NCBI RefSeq assembly: GCF_028596025.1
Contig: NZ_CP117167.1
Coordinates: forward strand, 6,076,001-6,140,000
Source of the DNA: Mucilaginibacter jinjuensis
GTDB taxonomy: Bacteria; Bacteroidota; Bacteroidia; Sphingobacteriales; Sphingobacteriaceae
DNA length: 64,000 nucleotides
Direction of reading: 5' to 3'
How positions within the stretch are numbered: position 1 is the first letter of the stretch; each line of letters begins with the position of its first letter. Below the pieces are notes generated by a model. It was given only the letters and a program-made list of their open reading frames with translations, did no database searches and had not been told where the DNA came from. The position numbers and the translations under genes were made by a program. Shown here one piece after another: positions 26,101-34,208 of this stretch.

Positions 26101-26534
26101 TGGAGATCCTGATACCCGACGAATATGTAACCAACATTGGCGAACGGTATAACCTATACACCGAACTATCTAAACTGGAAAACGAAGCACAATTGATGGC
26201 TTTCGAAAAACAGTTGACCGACCGCTTCGGCCCTATCCCGCCGCAGGTAAACGATTTGATGAATACCATGCGTTTGCAATGGCAGGGCAAGGTGATCGGC
26301 TTCGAAAAAATTTCGTTGAAAAAGAATGTGCTGCGTGGCTATTTCATCAGCAATCAGCAATCGCCATATTTCGAGACAGAGGCTTTCAGGCAGGTATTAA
26401 ACTATGTGCAATACAATCCGCGAAAGATCAATATGAAAGAGGTGAAGAACACGCTTCGTATCAGTTTTGAAGGGGTACCGACCATTGAGCGTGCGGTGGA
26501 ATTGTTAACGGAATTAACGGGTGAAGTGGTTTAA
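23184..26534 (+). CDS. mfd: Transcription-repair coupling factor Mfd
   Basis: 1116 residues starting at TTG 23184: an in-frame stop lies 40 bases upstream and no ATG is available before the conserved N-terminus MNIRDILDRYKGDNR. Domain order is the UvrB-like N-terminal module, RNA polymerase-interaction domain (DYVTHIDHGIGKYAGLEKV near residue 445), RecG-like translocase with Walker A GDVGFGKTEVA near residue 590 and DEEQ near 690, then the TRG region and C-terminal domain. Mfd removes stalled RNA polymerase and recruits UvrA. Confidence 0.97.
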   Translation: MNIRDILDRYKGDNRLQDVAKALNASKNPRIQLRGLVGSSDATVAVALWFLQHQHMIFVLPDREEASYMQADLENLTGQEVLLFPSSYRKAFEFTQPDSSNVLARAEVLNDLNHTSSVGRLIVTYPEALAEKVIDRASLEKNTLEIAVQNNLSIEFINEFLIEYDFERVEFVYEPGQFSVRGGIVDIFSFSHDLPYRVEFFGDFIETIRTFEVESQLSIEQMKSITIVPNVQSKFLTENNISLLEYAERGTQIWIKDVQFTLDVIRDGYKKATQLWKALSAEEKNQNPDWIDPKFGFTDDKLIADQLYDFAVVEYGKQFFYEGANAFNFEIRPQPSFNKDFNLLIHNIKNNEVDKIENYILTDSAKQVERLYAIFEDIDKTVQFTPINISLREGFIDREQKIACYTDHQIFDRYYKYKLRKGYQRTQAITLKELRDLKPGDYVTHIDHGIGKYAGLEKVEVNGKMQEMIRLIYADNDLLYVNINSLNRISKFSGKEGMVPKMNKLGTDTWERLKKTTKKKVKDIARDLIKLYAVRKAQQGTAFHPDSYLQTELEASFIYEDTPDQEKATADFKKDMESPHPMDRLICGDVGFGKTEVAIRAAFKAVADSKQVAVLVPTTILAAQHHKTFTDRLKGFPCNIDYINRFKTSKQIKDTLAKLAEGKVDIIIGTHRLVSKDVKFKDLGLMIIDEEQKFGVSTKEKLKQMRVNVDTLTLTATPIPRTLHFSLMGARDLSIISTPPPNRQPVVTELHVFNDKLIKEAVEFEIDRGGQIFFIHNRVADLMQLGGMIRKLVPKARIGIAHGQLEGDDLEDVMLKFVGHEYDVLVATTIIEAGLDIPNANTIIINHAHMFGLSDLHQMRGRVGRSNKKAFCYLLSPPLSTLTPEARKRLSAIEEFSELGSGFNVAMRDLDIRGSGNLLGAEQSGFIAEIGFEMYHKILDEAIQELKDDEFKDLFQDEKPRPFISFTQIDTDLEILIPDEYVTNIGERYNLYTELSKLENEAQLMAFEKQLTDRFGPIPPQVNDLMNTMRLQWQGKVIGFEKISLKKNVLRGYFISNQQSPYFETEAFRQVLNYVQYNPRKINMKEVKNTLRISFEGVPTIERAVELLTELTGEVV

Positions 26535-26538
26535 TAAA

Positions 26539-27216
26539 CTACTTCATCGATTGCACCTTCGCCCATATCATATCGGCTATGCCTTGCATTCCTTTATCGC
26601 CAGGGTGCTGCTGCACAGCAGATGCCCAATCGGTTCTGTCGAAGGCATAGTTGCTGAGGTCGGTTCCTAAAACCGCTAAAGAGATATATGGCGTATACCT
26701 GCTCATGATCACATTAATATAATCGCGGTTACTCCAGAATGAACCAACTGCCAATACTTTTAAATTAGGATTGTTCGTCTTCATGTAAGCAATCAACCCC
26801 TGGTATTTTTTAGCAAAAGCTATCGAATCAAATGAAGCTTGTACATTTTCCCCAATGCGCAAAATAAGCAGATCGGGTTTGCTGTCGCGGTAGGTCTTTA
26901 AGTCCGAATCGAAATCGTAGGTATCGTAATTAGTCTCAAATACGGCAATATTATGGGCTTGTACCACACAGCTTTTGTTTATTTGCTGAAAGCGGGTGGT
27001 TAGCAAATGCACATAGTCTTTATCCGCTGTGCTTGCTGCCATTCCCCAGCTGCCCGTCCACCCGAGTGACGAATTTGTCGGCGAATAGGTAATGCTATTA
27101 CCCAATATCACCACGTTGGCAAAAGGTGTTGACGCTGTTGTATCAATAACGGCATCTTGCTTTTTACAAGACAGTATTACCAATAACAATAAAGCGACAG
27201 CAAGTATGTTCCTCAT
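26539..27216 (-). CDS. SGNH/GDSL-hydrolase-like lipoprotein
   Basis: 225 residues. The N-terminus MRNILAVALLLLVILSCKKQ is a lipoprotein signal with the Cys at 17. Block I of the SGNH fold appears as VVILGNSITYSP (Ser nucleophile), and the block with Gly and Asn as LRIGENVQ. The C-terminal block with the catalytic Asp-His is less clear but QQHPGDKGMQGIA near the end fits. Probably an esterase acting on envelope or extracellular carbohydrate; substrate unknown. Converges on mfd. Confidence 0.82.
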   Translation of the reverse strand: MRNILAVALLLLVILSCKKQDAVIDTTASTPFANVVILGNSITYSPTNSSLGWTGSWGMAASTADKDYVHLLTTRFQQINKSCVVQAHNIAVFETNYDTYDFDSDLKTYRDSKPDLLILRIGENVQASFDSIAFAKKYQGLIAYMKTNNPNLKVLAVGSFWSNRDYINVIMSRYTPYISLAVLGTDLSNYAFDRTDWASAVQQHPGDKGMQGIADMIWAKVQSMK

Positions 27217-27221
27217 ATTGG

Positions 27222-27764
27222 CTATGCGCTAACAAGTCTGTAAATATCTTTCAGGTTACGGCCTTGTTCTTTGTAATCCAAACCGTATCCTACTACAAAC
27301 TCATTTTCTATTTCAAAACCAACATAAGTAAGTTCCTGGATAAAAATTTCGATTGCGCTGGTTTTAGACAACAGCGTACATACTTTTAATGACGCAGGTT
27401 TAAAAACCTTTAAGCGTTCTATCAGGTACGCTAAAGTATTGCCCGAATCGATAATATCTTCTACAATAATAACATGGCGGTCTTTAATATCAACGCCTAA
27501 ATCAATATCGTTTCTAACCGTGCGGCTGCTCGATGTACCGCCGAAGTATGATGCCAGTTTGGTAAAGGTAATTTCACAGGGGATGGTAACCTCTTTCATC
27601 AGGTCGGCAATAAATAAAAAGCTACCGTTAAGCACGCCTAAAAATACCGGCAACTTCCCGTCGTACTCTTTATTAATTTCTTCTGCAATTACTGCTACAC
27701 GTTTCTGGATGGTTTCGTGTGTAATAAGGGGTTCAAACTCAAGATCTACAACTTTTACGTTCAT
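27222..27764 (-). CDS. hpt: Hypoxanthine phosphoribosyltransferase
   Basis: 180 residues. The PRPP-binding motif is VIIVEDIIDSGNTLAYL near residues 98-114, and the flexible-loop and N-terminal FLGVLNGSFLFIADLMKE segments fit the family. It salvages hypoxanthine and guanine to IMP and GMP. The C-terminal FVVGYGLDYKEQGRNLKDIY is diagnostic. Divergent from the M16 peptidase gene across a 66-base promoter region. Confidence 0.95.
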   Translation of the reverse strand: MNVKVVDLEFEPLITHETIQKRVAVIAEEINKEYDGKLPVFLGVLNGSFLFIADLMKEVTIPCEITFTKLASYFGGTSSSRTVRNDIDLGVDIKDRHVIIVEDIIDSGNTLAYLIERLKVFKPASLKVCTLLSKTSAIEIFIQELTYVGFEIENEFVVGYGLDYKEQGRNLKDIYRLVSA

Positions 27765-27812
27765 GCTACAAAGCTACCTAATAAGCATAAAATATATGGC
27801 TCTAAATAACAG

Positions 27813-27820
27813 TATCTTTG
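27813..27820 (+). promoter_or_regulatory. -7 box of the M16 peptidase gene
   Basis: TATCTTTG matches TAnnTTTG and ends 10 bases before ATG 27831. A matching -33 element is not convincing. Confidence 0.5.
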
Positions 27821-27830
27821 TAAATTAATT

Positions 27831-29060
27831 ATGGAATATCAGGTTTATACCCTACCTAACGGCATACGTATACTGCACCACCCCGTAAAATCGGCCATTG
27901 CACATTGTTGTTTGCTTATAAATGCCGGCTCGCGTGATGAAAAGCCCGAACAGGAAGGCCTTGCGCACTTTATTGAACATTTGCTTTTTAAAGAAACAGA
28001 GCGCCGCAATACCTCACAGATCCTCAACCGACTTGAATTGGTTGGAGCCGACTTAAACGCTTACACCACTAAAGAATATACGTGCATCCACGCTTCATTT
28101 TTGAAAGAGCACCTGGAGCGCACGATTGATTTGTTCGAGGATATTGTTTTCCACTCCACCTTTCCGCAGGTTGAACTGGAGAAAGAGCGCGGTGTTATCC
28201 TGGATGAGATCGCCTCCTACCTCGATCAGCCCGAAGAAGCAATTCAGGATGATTTCGAAGGGTTGCTTTTCAAAGGCCATACCCTGGGCGGTAATATTTT
28301 AGGCACGCCAGAAACGGTGAACCGGATCAATAAAGATGACATCAACGGTTTTATCGCCAACAACTACAATACTTCGCAGATTATATTAGCCGTTGCCGGC
28401 GATTATGACTTTAAAAAACTGGTTAAGCTTGGTGAAAAACATTTAGGCGCCATTGTTGAAAATAAAGCTATTAAGAACCGTGTTAAGCCACTCGTTAATG
28501 CTCCACAAATCGTTAAAGCTGAGAAGTCTATTTCACAAACGCATTGTATAATGGGTATGCAGGCCTATCCATCATCGCATCCTTTTAAAAGTGGATTGTT
28601 GCTTGTTAATAACCTTTTAGGAGGAATGGGAATGAGTAGCAGGCTGAACCTTGAGATCAGAGAGAAGTATGGCATTGCTTATACTATCGAATCGAGCTAT
28701 GTACCTTTTACCGATACCGGTATTTTCAATATTTATTTTGGTACCGATGTAGAAAAGGCCGACCGAGCCATGCGCCTGGTAAATAAAGAATTGAAAAAAC
28801 TGCGCGAAAATAAATTGGGAACCCTGCAGCTCCATCAGGCCAAACAAAAATTTAACGGACAAATTGCCCTGGCCGAAGAAGGCAAAATGAGTTTGCTTAT
28901 TTCAATGGCCAAAAGCCTGCTCGATTTTAATTATATAGATTCGTTGGAAGAAGTGATTGCCAAAATTAATGCAGTAACAGCAGACCAGGCATTGGAAATA
29001 GCTAATGAAATATTGGATAATCAACAGATGACAACCTTGTTATTTGAGCCATTAGATTAA
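27831..29060 (+). CDS. M16-family zinc peptidase
   Basis: 409 residues. The inverted zinc motif HxxEH is HFIEHLLFK near residue 46, with the distal Glu in ERGVILDEIASY about 75 residues on. The second, non-catalytic M16 half follows (GMGMSSRLNLEIREKYGIAYTI). This is the single-chain bacterial processing-peptidase type. There is no signal peptide, so it acts in the cytoplasm. It is followed by def with an 18-base gap. Confidence 0.93.
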   Translation: MEYQVYTLPNGIRILHHPVKSAIAHCCLLINAGSRDEKPEQEGLAHFIEHLLFKETERRNTSQILNRLELVGADLNAYTTKEYTCIHASFLKEHLERTIDLFEDIVFHSTFPQVELEKERGVILDEIASYLDQPEEAIQDDFEGLLFKGHTLGGNILGTPETVNRINKDDINGFIANNYNTSQIILAVAGDYDFKKLVKLGEKHLGAIVENKAIKNRVKPLVNAPQIVKAEKSISQTHCIMGMQAYPSSHPFKSGLLLVNNLLGGMGMSSRLNLEIREKYGIAYTIESSYVPFTDTGIFNIYFGTDVEKADRAMRLVNKELKKLRENKLGTLQLHQAKQKFNGQIALAEEGKMSLLISMAKSLLDFNYIDSLEEVIAKINAVTADQALEIANEILDNQQMTTLLFEPLD

Positions 29061-29073
29061 ATCCGTAATTTTG
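29043..29073 (+). promoter_or_regulatory. Promoter of def
   Basis: TTTG (29,043-29,046), a 19-base spacer and TAATTTTG (29,066-29,073) match the Bacteroidota primary-sigma consensus at both boxes. The -7 box ends 5 bases before the def ATG, so the transcript would be nearly leaderless. The -33 box lies within the end of the M16 coding sequence. Confidence 0.65.
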
Positions 29074-29078
29074 TAGTT

Positions 29079-29648
29079 ATGAAACTTCCTATAGTAGCGT
29101 ATGGTGACCCGGTTTTGAAGAAAAAGGCCTTAGATATCGAGAAAGACGATGCAGACCTTAAGAAACTGGTTGATGATATGTTTGAAACCATGTATGCAGC
29201 CCGTGGCGTTGGTTTGGCCGCCCCACAAGTAGGCATATTAAAACGCCTTTTTGTAATTGATGCTTCACCTTTTGACGATGATGAGCCAGAATTGGCTGAT
29301 TTTAAAAAGGTATTTATTAATGCACAGATTTTAGAAGAAACGGGTGAAGAATGGCCATTTAACGAAGGCTGTTTAAGTATCCCTGATATTCGTGAGGATG
29401 TTTACCGCAAGGGAACTATTCGCATGAGCTATTATGACGAGAACTGGCAACTGCACGAAGAAACCTTTAAAGGTTTAGCTGCACGCGTTATCCAACACGA
29501 ATATGACCATATAGAAGGTAAGCTGTTTACTGATAAGCTAAGCCCGCTCCGCAAACGCCTGATCGAAAAACGATTGAACGATATTTCGAAAGGGATGGTA
29601 AAAGTGGATTATAAAATGAAATTCCCGGCGGTTAAAAAAGGCCGTTAA
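29079..29648 (+). CDS. def: Peptide deformylase
   Basis: 189 residues. All three metal-site motifs are intact: GVGLAAPQVG (residues 46-55), EGCLSIP (motif 2 with the metal Cys) and HEYDHIEG (HExxH). It removes the formyl group from nascent N-terminal Met. The C-terminus is extended by about 15 basic residues. Its stop overlaps the convergent neighbour by 4 bases. Confidence 0.97.
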   Translation: MKLPIVAYGDPVLKKKALDIEKDDADLKKLVDDMFETMYAARGVGLAAPQVGILKRLFVIDASPFDDDEPELADFKKVFINAQILEETGEEWPFNEGCLSIPDIREDVYRKGTIRMSYYDENWQLHEETFKGLAARVIQHEYDHIEGKLFTDKLSPLRKRLIEKRLNDISKGMVKVDYKMKFPAVKKGR

Positions 29649-30316
29649 TTGTTGCTTGGGGCTGTGGTTGTGTGACTAAGGCCCCTTGAAAAATCTCCGT
29701 CAGAAATTTGCTTAATCAGCGTTCCCCATGCAATTGGGTTTAACAGAGGGTTAGGCGTAAGCGAGTGCTCATTCATTAACCTCATGTGCATATCCTGGTA
29801 GCTGGCCATTTGTATTTCCTGCGCATCGCGCGGTAAGCTGTTTAAATCGATACCGTATATTGCTTTGTAAAGATTCTTTTTGGCAATTTCCAAGTCATCA
29901 TCTGCAATTTTCATGGTAATGAAATCTTTCCTGAACTCATCTGTTGTAGCCCACGGAAACACACGCACAACCGGCAGATTAATTGTCTGCGGTTTTAATT
30001 GTACTTCTAAAACAAAGCTTTTTTTACCGCCAGCCGGTATTACAATGGTTTGTGGCAAATAACCAACGCTGGTAAATTTCAGGGTATCCAGCTCATGTAC
30101 TACAAAAGAGAAATAACCCTGATAGTTAGACATATTGAGTTGGTTATGAAACGAAAGGTTAGTAATGTTTACATAAGGCACAATTACCTTGTTGCTATCG
30201 GCATTGTGTATTACACCTGTAAACTGCACCAATGGCTGCTCTTTTTGTTGTTCCTGAGCCCAGGCGGCAAAGCCGGTGAACAATAAAAAAAATAATATGC
30301 CTGCTAAACGCTTCAT
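29645..30316 (-). CDS. Exported protein with carboxypeptidase-regulatory-like domain
   Basis: 223 residues with a signal peptide ending AAWAQ. Residues about 30-110 form a CarboxypepD_reg-like beta domain (VQFTGVIHNADSNKVIVPYVNI, then GYFSFVVHELDTLKFTSVGY), the same type that precedes many SusC-like receptors. The C-terminal half is helical and unassigned. It is a free-standing version, so probably an envelope protein of unknown role. Confidence 0.8.
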   Translation of the reverse strand: MKRLAGILFFLLFTGFAAWAQEQQKEQPLVQFTGVIHNADSNKVIVPYVNITNLSFHNQLNMSNYQGYFSFVVHELDTLKFTSVGYLPQTIVIPAGGKKSFVLEVQLKPQTINLPVVRVFPWATTDEFRKDFITMKIADDDLEIAKKNLYKAIYGIDLNSLPRDAQEIQMASYQDMHMRLMNEHSLTPNPLLNPIAWGTLIKQISDGDFSRGLSHTTTAPSNN

Positions 30317-30381
30317 TAATTGTTAATCAATCCCTGTTTTAAAATACTAATTAATAGGGTAAATAGTTTTTATAGAACGCA

Positions 30382-30416
30382 AAAATACAGCGTTGCATAT
30401 CATGCAGCTGTATTTT
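30382..30416 (-). terminator. Terminator of the Mrp-Nfu operon
   Basis: AAAATACAGC and GCTGTATTTT pair perfectly; on the minus strand the stem ends in TTTTTG. It lies 15 bases after the Nfu stop. Confidence 0.7.
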
Positions 30417-30431
30417 AACATAACTTAACAC

Positions 30432-30710
30432 TTATCGCAAATTTTCTGGCAATACGGCGTTAGGGTCGTCAATATCCGTTAGGTTAATGGCTTCTATGGC
30501 GGTAATTTCGGGCACAGCTCTTTTAATAGCCTGCTCAATACCGGCTTTCAAAGTCATGATGCTCATTGGGCAAGAGCCGCATGAACCCAATAACTTTAAC
30601 TTTACAACATTATCGGCAGTGATCTCTTCCACAGAAACATTCCCCCCATCGGCCTCTAAATATGGACGAATGGTATCCAACGCTGCCTCTACCTGATCTA
30701 CTAAACTCAT
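30432..30710 (-). CDS. NifU C-terminal-domain (Nfu) Fe-S carrier
   Basis: 92 residues made only of the Nfu domain. The Fe-S ligating motif is GSCGSCPMS (CxxC), following IRPYLEADGGNVSV. Nfu proteins bridge a 4Fe-4S cluster as dimers and deliver it to apo-proteins. It follows the Mrp ATPase gene by 30 bases, a partnership seen widely and consistent with shared Fe-S trafficking. Confidence 0.93.
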   Translation of the reverse strand: MSLVDQVEAALDTIRPYLEADGGNVSVEEITADNVVKLKLLGSCGSCPMSIMTLKAGIEQAIKRAVPEITAIEAINLTDIDDPNAVLPENLR

Positions 30711-30740
30711 TTATACTTAATTATATAGTAAAGGTATTAA

Positions 30741-31817
30741 TTAATTTGTTTTATTTGAAATGCCTGCATTGCAAATAGCCACCTGCTGTGCTACCCGCTC
30801 TGCTATATTTAAGAACGCAGCAGTCATTGGGTTGTTATCCTGCAATACAACCGGCTGTCCGGCATCACCACTTTCGCTAATACTGCGTACCAATGGTATT
30901 TCGCCCAAAAACGGCGCTTCAATTTGCTCGGCCAATTTTTGTCCGCCGCCTTGCCCGAATATGTAATATTTATTCTCAGGCAATTCAGCAGGTGTAAAGT
31001 ACGACATGTTTTCGATAACCCCTAATACCGGTACATTAATAGCATCCATCATAAACATACCTATCCCCTTGCGCGCATCTGCTAAAGCTACGTTTTGCGG
31101 TGTTGTTACAATAACAGCGCCCGTAACCGGGAAGCTTTGGGTAACTGTAATGTGGATATCGCCGGTACCTGGTGGCAGGTCGACAACTAAATAATCAAGC
31201 TCGCCCCAGTCGGCATCATTGAATAATTGCTTAACTGCGGTTGAAACCATTGGCCCGCGCCATGGCACTGGCTGATTAGGGTCTGTAAAGAAACCTATAG
31301 ACAATAGTTTAATACCATATTTTTCAATCGGCTCAATACGTGTTTTACCATTAACCTGGCTGGCCATTGGGCGTGCACCCTCCAGGCCAAACATAATAGG
31401 TACAGATGGGCCGTAAATATCAGCATCGATTAAACCAACCTTTGCTCCTTTTTGTGCAAGGCCTAATGCCAGGTTAGCAGCAACTGTTGATTTACCAACG
31501 CCACCTTTGCCAGAGGCAACGGCAATAATATTTTTCACACCCGGGACACCGGTATTTTTTTGCGTGGTAACCTGCGAGGTCATATTGATACTTACCTCAA
31601 TATCTTTGCTGATGAAGTGGCTGATGGCGTTTCGGCAGGCATTCTCAATTAGTCCTTTTAGCGGGCAGGCCGGTGTGGTTAATATTACAGAGAAGCTTAG
31701 TTTATTGCCATCTATCTTAATATCCTGGATCATGTTTAGCGTTACCAGGTCTTTTTTAAGATCGGGTTCTTCTACATTGCCGAGGGCTTGAAGTACTTGT
31801 TCTGAAGTTATGATCAT
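30741..31817 (-). CDS. Mrp/NBP35-family Fe-S carrier ATPase
   Basis: 358 residues from ATG 31817; a TTG 18 bases upstream is in frame but less likely. An N-terminal MIP18-like domain (EQVLQALGNVEEPDLKKDLV) precedes the deviant Walker A GKGGVGKSTVAANLA near residue 106. Later segments are DADIYGPSVP and DLPPGTGDIHITVTQ. The usual CxxC near the C-terminus is not evident in the YYIFGQGGGQKLA region, where many homologues have it. Operon with Nfu. Confidence 0.93.
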   Translation of the reverse strand: MIITSEQVLQALGNVEEPDLKKDLVTLNMIQDIKIDGNKLSFSVILTTPACPLKGLIENACRNAISHFISKDIEVSINMTSQVTTQKNTGVPGVKNIIAVASGKGGVGKSTVAANLALGLAQKGAKVGLIDADIYGPSVPIMFGLEGARPMASQVNGKTRIEPIEKYGIKLLSIGFFTDPNQPVPWRGPMVSTAVKQLFNDADWGELDYLVVDLPPGTGDIHITVTQSFPVTGAVIVTTPQNVALADARKGIGMFMMDAINVPVLGVIENMSYFTPAELPENKYYIFGQGGGQKLAEQIEAPFLGEIPLVRSISESGDAGQPVVLQDNNPMTAAFLNIAERVAQQVAICNAGISNKTN

Positions 31818-31898
31818 TATTTTTTTTCGAATCAACGCAAATTTATAAAAACAGGCGGAGCTTGGGTTTGTTAGGAAATAAACTTTACTGAAAACCGT

Positions 31899-31930
31899 TT
31901 TGCACGGAGTAAGATTTAGTTTTATGTTTG
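31899..31930 (+). promoter_or_regulatory. Promoter of the GT51 gene
   Basis: TTTG (31,899-31,902), a 20-base spacer and TATGTTTG (31,923-31,930) match both boxes of the Bacteroidota consensus. The ATG follows 14 bases later. Confidence 0.7.
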
Positions 31931-31944
31931 GTTAAATTTCACAA

Positions 31945-34137
31945 ATGCATCGCCTCAATCCAAAATATATCCGTATTGCCGTTATTGTTCTTGTTTCACT
32001 GCTAATAATTTTACTTATTGGTGGCGCAGTAGCCTACTCCAAACGTGAGGCATTATTGCAAAAAGTGATTAGCAAAGCTAAAGCAAAAGCCCAGAGAGAT
32101 TATAATTTAGATGTAAAAATAGGTTCGGCCCATTTTAACGGATTGGCTACCGTTGCATTTACAGATATTACCGTGGTTCCGTTTCAACGCGATAGCCTGT
32201 TAAAAATCAATTCATTTGAGGTAAGTGTTAAGTTATTGCCGTTGATTTTTGGCGATGTTAAGCTTTCTGATGTAAACCTACAGAATGGTTATTTAAACCT
32301 CACCAGCAAAAACGGCGTTCGCAATTTCGATTTTCTATTCAAAAAGAAAAAAGATTCCACGGCAACCAAATCAAAGGTTGATATGTCTGAACTGGCCAAT
32401 AACCTGGTGAACGATGTTTTATACAAAATCCCGGATAACCTCAATCTTAAAAACTTCGCCATTACATTTGCTGATGATAGCAACACGGTTAAAGTAGTAA
32501 CCCCAACAGCCGTAATTAAAAATGGTAACCTTAAATCAACCATCAATATTAACAACGGCGAATCTGTATGGCACTTTGATGGTAAAATGCACCCATCCGA
32601 CAAAAACATCGATATTAAACTTTATGCTGATGGCAAGAAAGTAGAATTACCGCTGATTGAAAAAAAATTCAAGCTTAAGTTCAATTTTGATACACTGACC
32701 ACCAAACTGATTAAGGTTGAACATAGCAGTGGCGAAACCAAAATCTACGCTTATTCTTCAGTTCGCAATATGCTCATCAACCACGCGGCACTATCATCGA
32801 ATGATATTGTGGTACCACAAGCCAGTATGGATGCTAATTTATTTGTGGGCGAAAACTATGTATCGGTTGATAGCTCATCTGTGATCCGCATTAAAGATAT
32901 TGTGGCTAACCCTTACATCAAATACACGCTGAGGCCGAATAAAATTTATGAGCTGAAGGTGCATACCGGCTGGATTGATGCCCAAAATATTTGGAACTCT
33001 TTCCCACAAGGAATGTTTGAATCACTTGAAGGAATGAAGGTTTCGGGCAAGCTGAATTACAACCTTAACTTTTACCTCGATGCCATCAAGCCCGATGATT
33101 TGATCTTTGATTCGCGACTGGACAAGCAAAACTTCAAAATACTGGGCTATGGCAAAACTGATTTCGATAAACTAAACCACGAGTTTGTTTATACACCGTA
33201 CGAAAAAGGTCAGCCTATGCCCTCGCGCACAATTGGCCCATCAAACCCTAATTATACGCCATTAGAAGATATCTCTCCTGATCTGCGCAATGCAGTAATG
33301 ACTGCCGAGGATCCTTCTTTTTACCGTAACCATGGTTTTGTGGAAGAGTCGATCCGTAAATCAATCGCTACCGATTTTAAGGAGAAGAAATTTAAACGCG
33401 GTGGTAGTACCATCTCTATGCAGCTGGTTAAAAACGCTTTTTTGAGTCGTCAGAAAACGCTATCCCGCAAAATAGAAGAAACGCTAATTGTGTGGACCAT
33501 TGAGAATACCGGCATCATGACCAAGAACCGAATGCTGGAGGTTTACTTCAATATCATCGAGTGGGGTAAAAATGTGTATGGTATTGGTGAAGCATCGCAC
33601 TACTACTTTAATAAAAGCCCTTCGGCACTTACTTTGGGCGAGAGCATTTATCTGGCCAGTATTGTACCGAATCCTAAAAAGGGATTGTATGCATTTTTAT
33701 CAGATGGTTCGCTTAACCCGCGTTTGCATGGCTACTTTAACCTCATAGGCCGCTTAATGGCTAAGAATGGGTTGACAAATGCCGATACCAGTGCTTATGG
33801 TTTTTATACCGTTAGACTGAAAGAAAGCCTGCGCCCAGCCCCTACTGTTGATAATAACCCGGCAGTTGTTGACAGCCTGATGAAGCAACCGAGTGACGAT
33901 GACCAGACCGGTGTTGCACCTGTGCCTGTTGAACCAGACCCAGAACCTGAGAAAAAGCCAGGATTCTTCAAGCGTTTATTTGGTGGCGGTAAAAAAGATA
34001 CGGTTAAAACCACTGAGAAAGCCGAACCTGTAGACACCGCTGCATTGAATAAAAAACGCCTGAAAGACGAAAAGAAAGAGCAAAAGCGACTGGAAAAAGA
34101 ACGACGCAAATTACTTAAAGAACAGGGTTTATTATAG
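31945..34137 (+). CDS. GT51 transglycosylase fused to an AsmA-like N-terminal region
   Basis: 730 residues. A membrane helix at 9-31 is followed by about 350 residues resembling AsmA-type beta sequence (INSFEVSVKLLPLIFGDVKLSDVNLQNGYL). The GT51 domain follows: catalytic Glu455 in TAEDPSFYRNHGF, then RGGSTISMQLVKNAFLSRQKT near 485 and LEVYFNIIEWG. GT51 enzymes polymerise lipid II into glycan strands. No transpeptidase domain is present, so it is monofunctional. The C-terminal 100 residues are Pro/Asp-rich then strongly basic (KKRLKDEKKEQKRLEKERRK). Confidence 0.87.
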   Translation: MHRLNPKYIRIAVIVLVSLLIILLIGGAVAYSKREALLQKVISKAKAKAQRDYNLDVKIGSAHFNGLATVAFTDITVVPFQRDSLLKINSFEVSVKLLPLIFGDVKLSDVNLQNGYLNLTSKNGVRNFDFLFKKKKDSTATKSKVDMSELANNLVNDVLYKIPDNLNLKNFAITFADDSNTVKVVTPTAVIKNGNLKSTININNGESVWHFDGKMHPSDKNIDIKLYADGKKVELPLIEKKFKLKFNFDTLTTKLIKVEHSSGETKIYAYSSVRNMLINHAALSSNDIVVPQASMDANLFVGENYVSVDSSSVIRIKDIVANPYIKYTLRPNKIYELKVHTGWIDAQNIWNSFPQGMFESLEGMKVSGKLNYNLNFYLDAIKPDDLIFDSRLDKQNFKILGYGKTDFDKLNHEFVYTPYEKGQPMPSRTIGPSNPNYTPLEDISPDLRNAVMTAEDPSFYRNHGFVEESIRKSIATDFKEKKFKRGGSTISMQLVKNAFLSRQKTLSRKIEETLIVWTIENTGIMTKNRMLEVYFNIIEWGKNVYGIGEASHYYFNKSPSALTLGESIYLASIVPNPKKGLYAFLSDGSLNPRLHGYFNLIGRLMAKNGLTNADTSAYGFYTVRLKESLRPAPTVDNNPAVVDSLMKQPSDDDQTGVAPVPVEPDPEPEKKPGFFKRLFGGGKKDTVKTTEKAEPVDTAALNKKRLKDEKKEQKRLEKERRKLLKEQGLL

Positions 34138-34175
34138 ATTGACTTTAGGCTGACGAATTTAAATGTTTAAACATC

Positions 34176-34183
34176 TATTTTTG
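34176..34183 (+). promoter_or_regulatory. -7 box of the nitroreductase gene
   Basis: TATTTTTG matches TAnnTTTG and lies 25 bases before ATG 34,209. A -33 box is not clear. Confidence 0.45.
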
Positions 34184-34208
34184 TTGAAATATTTAAAAGA
34201 GAAAAATC

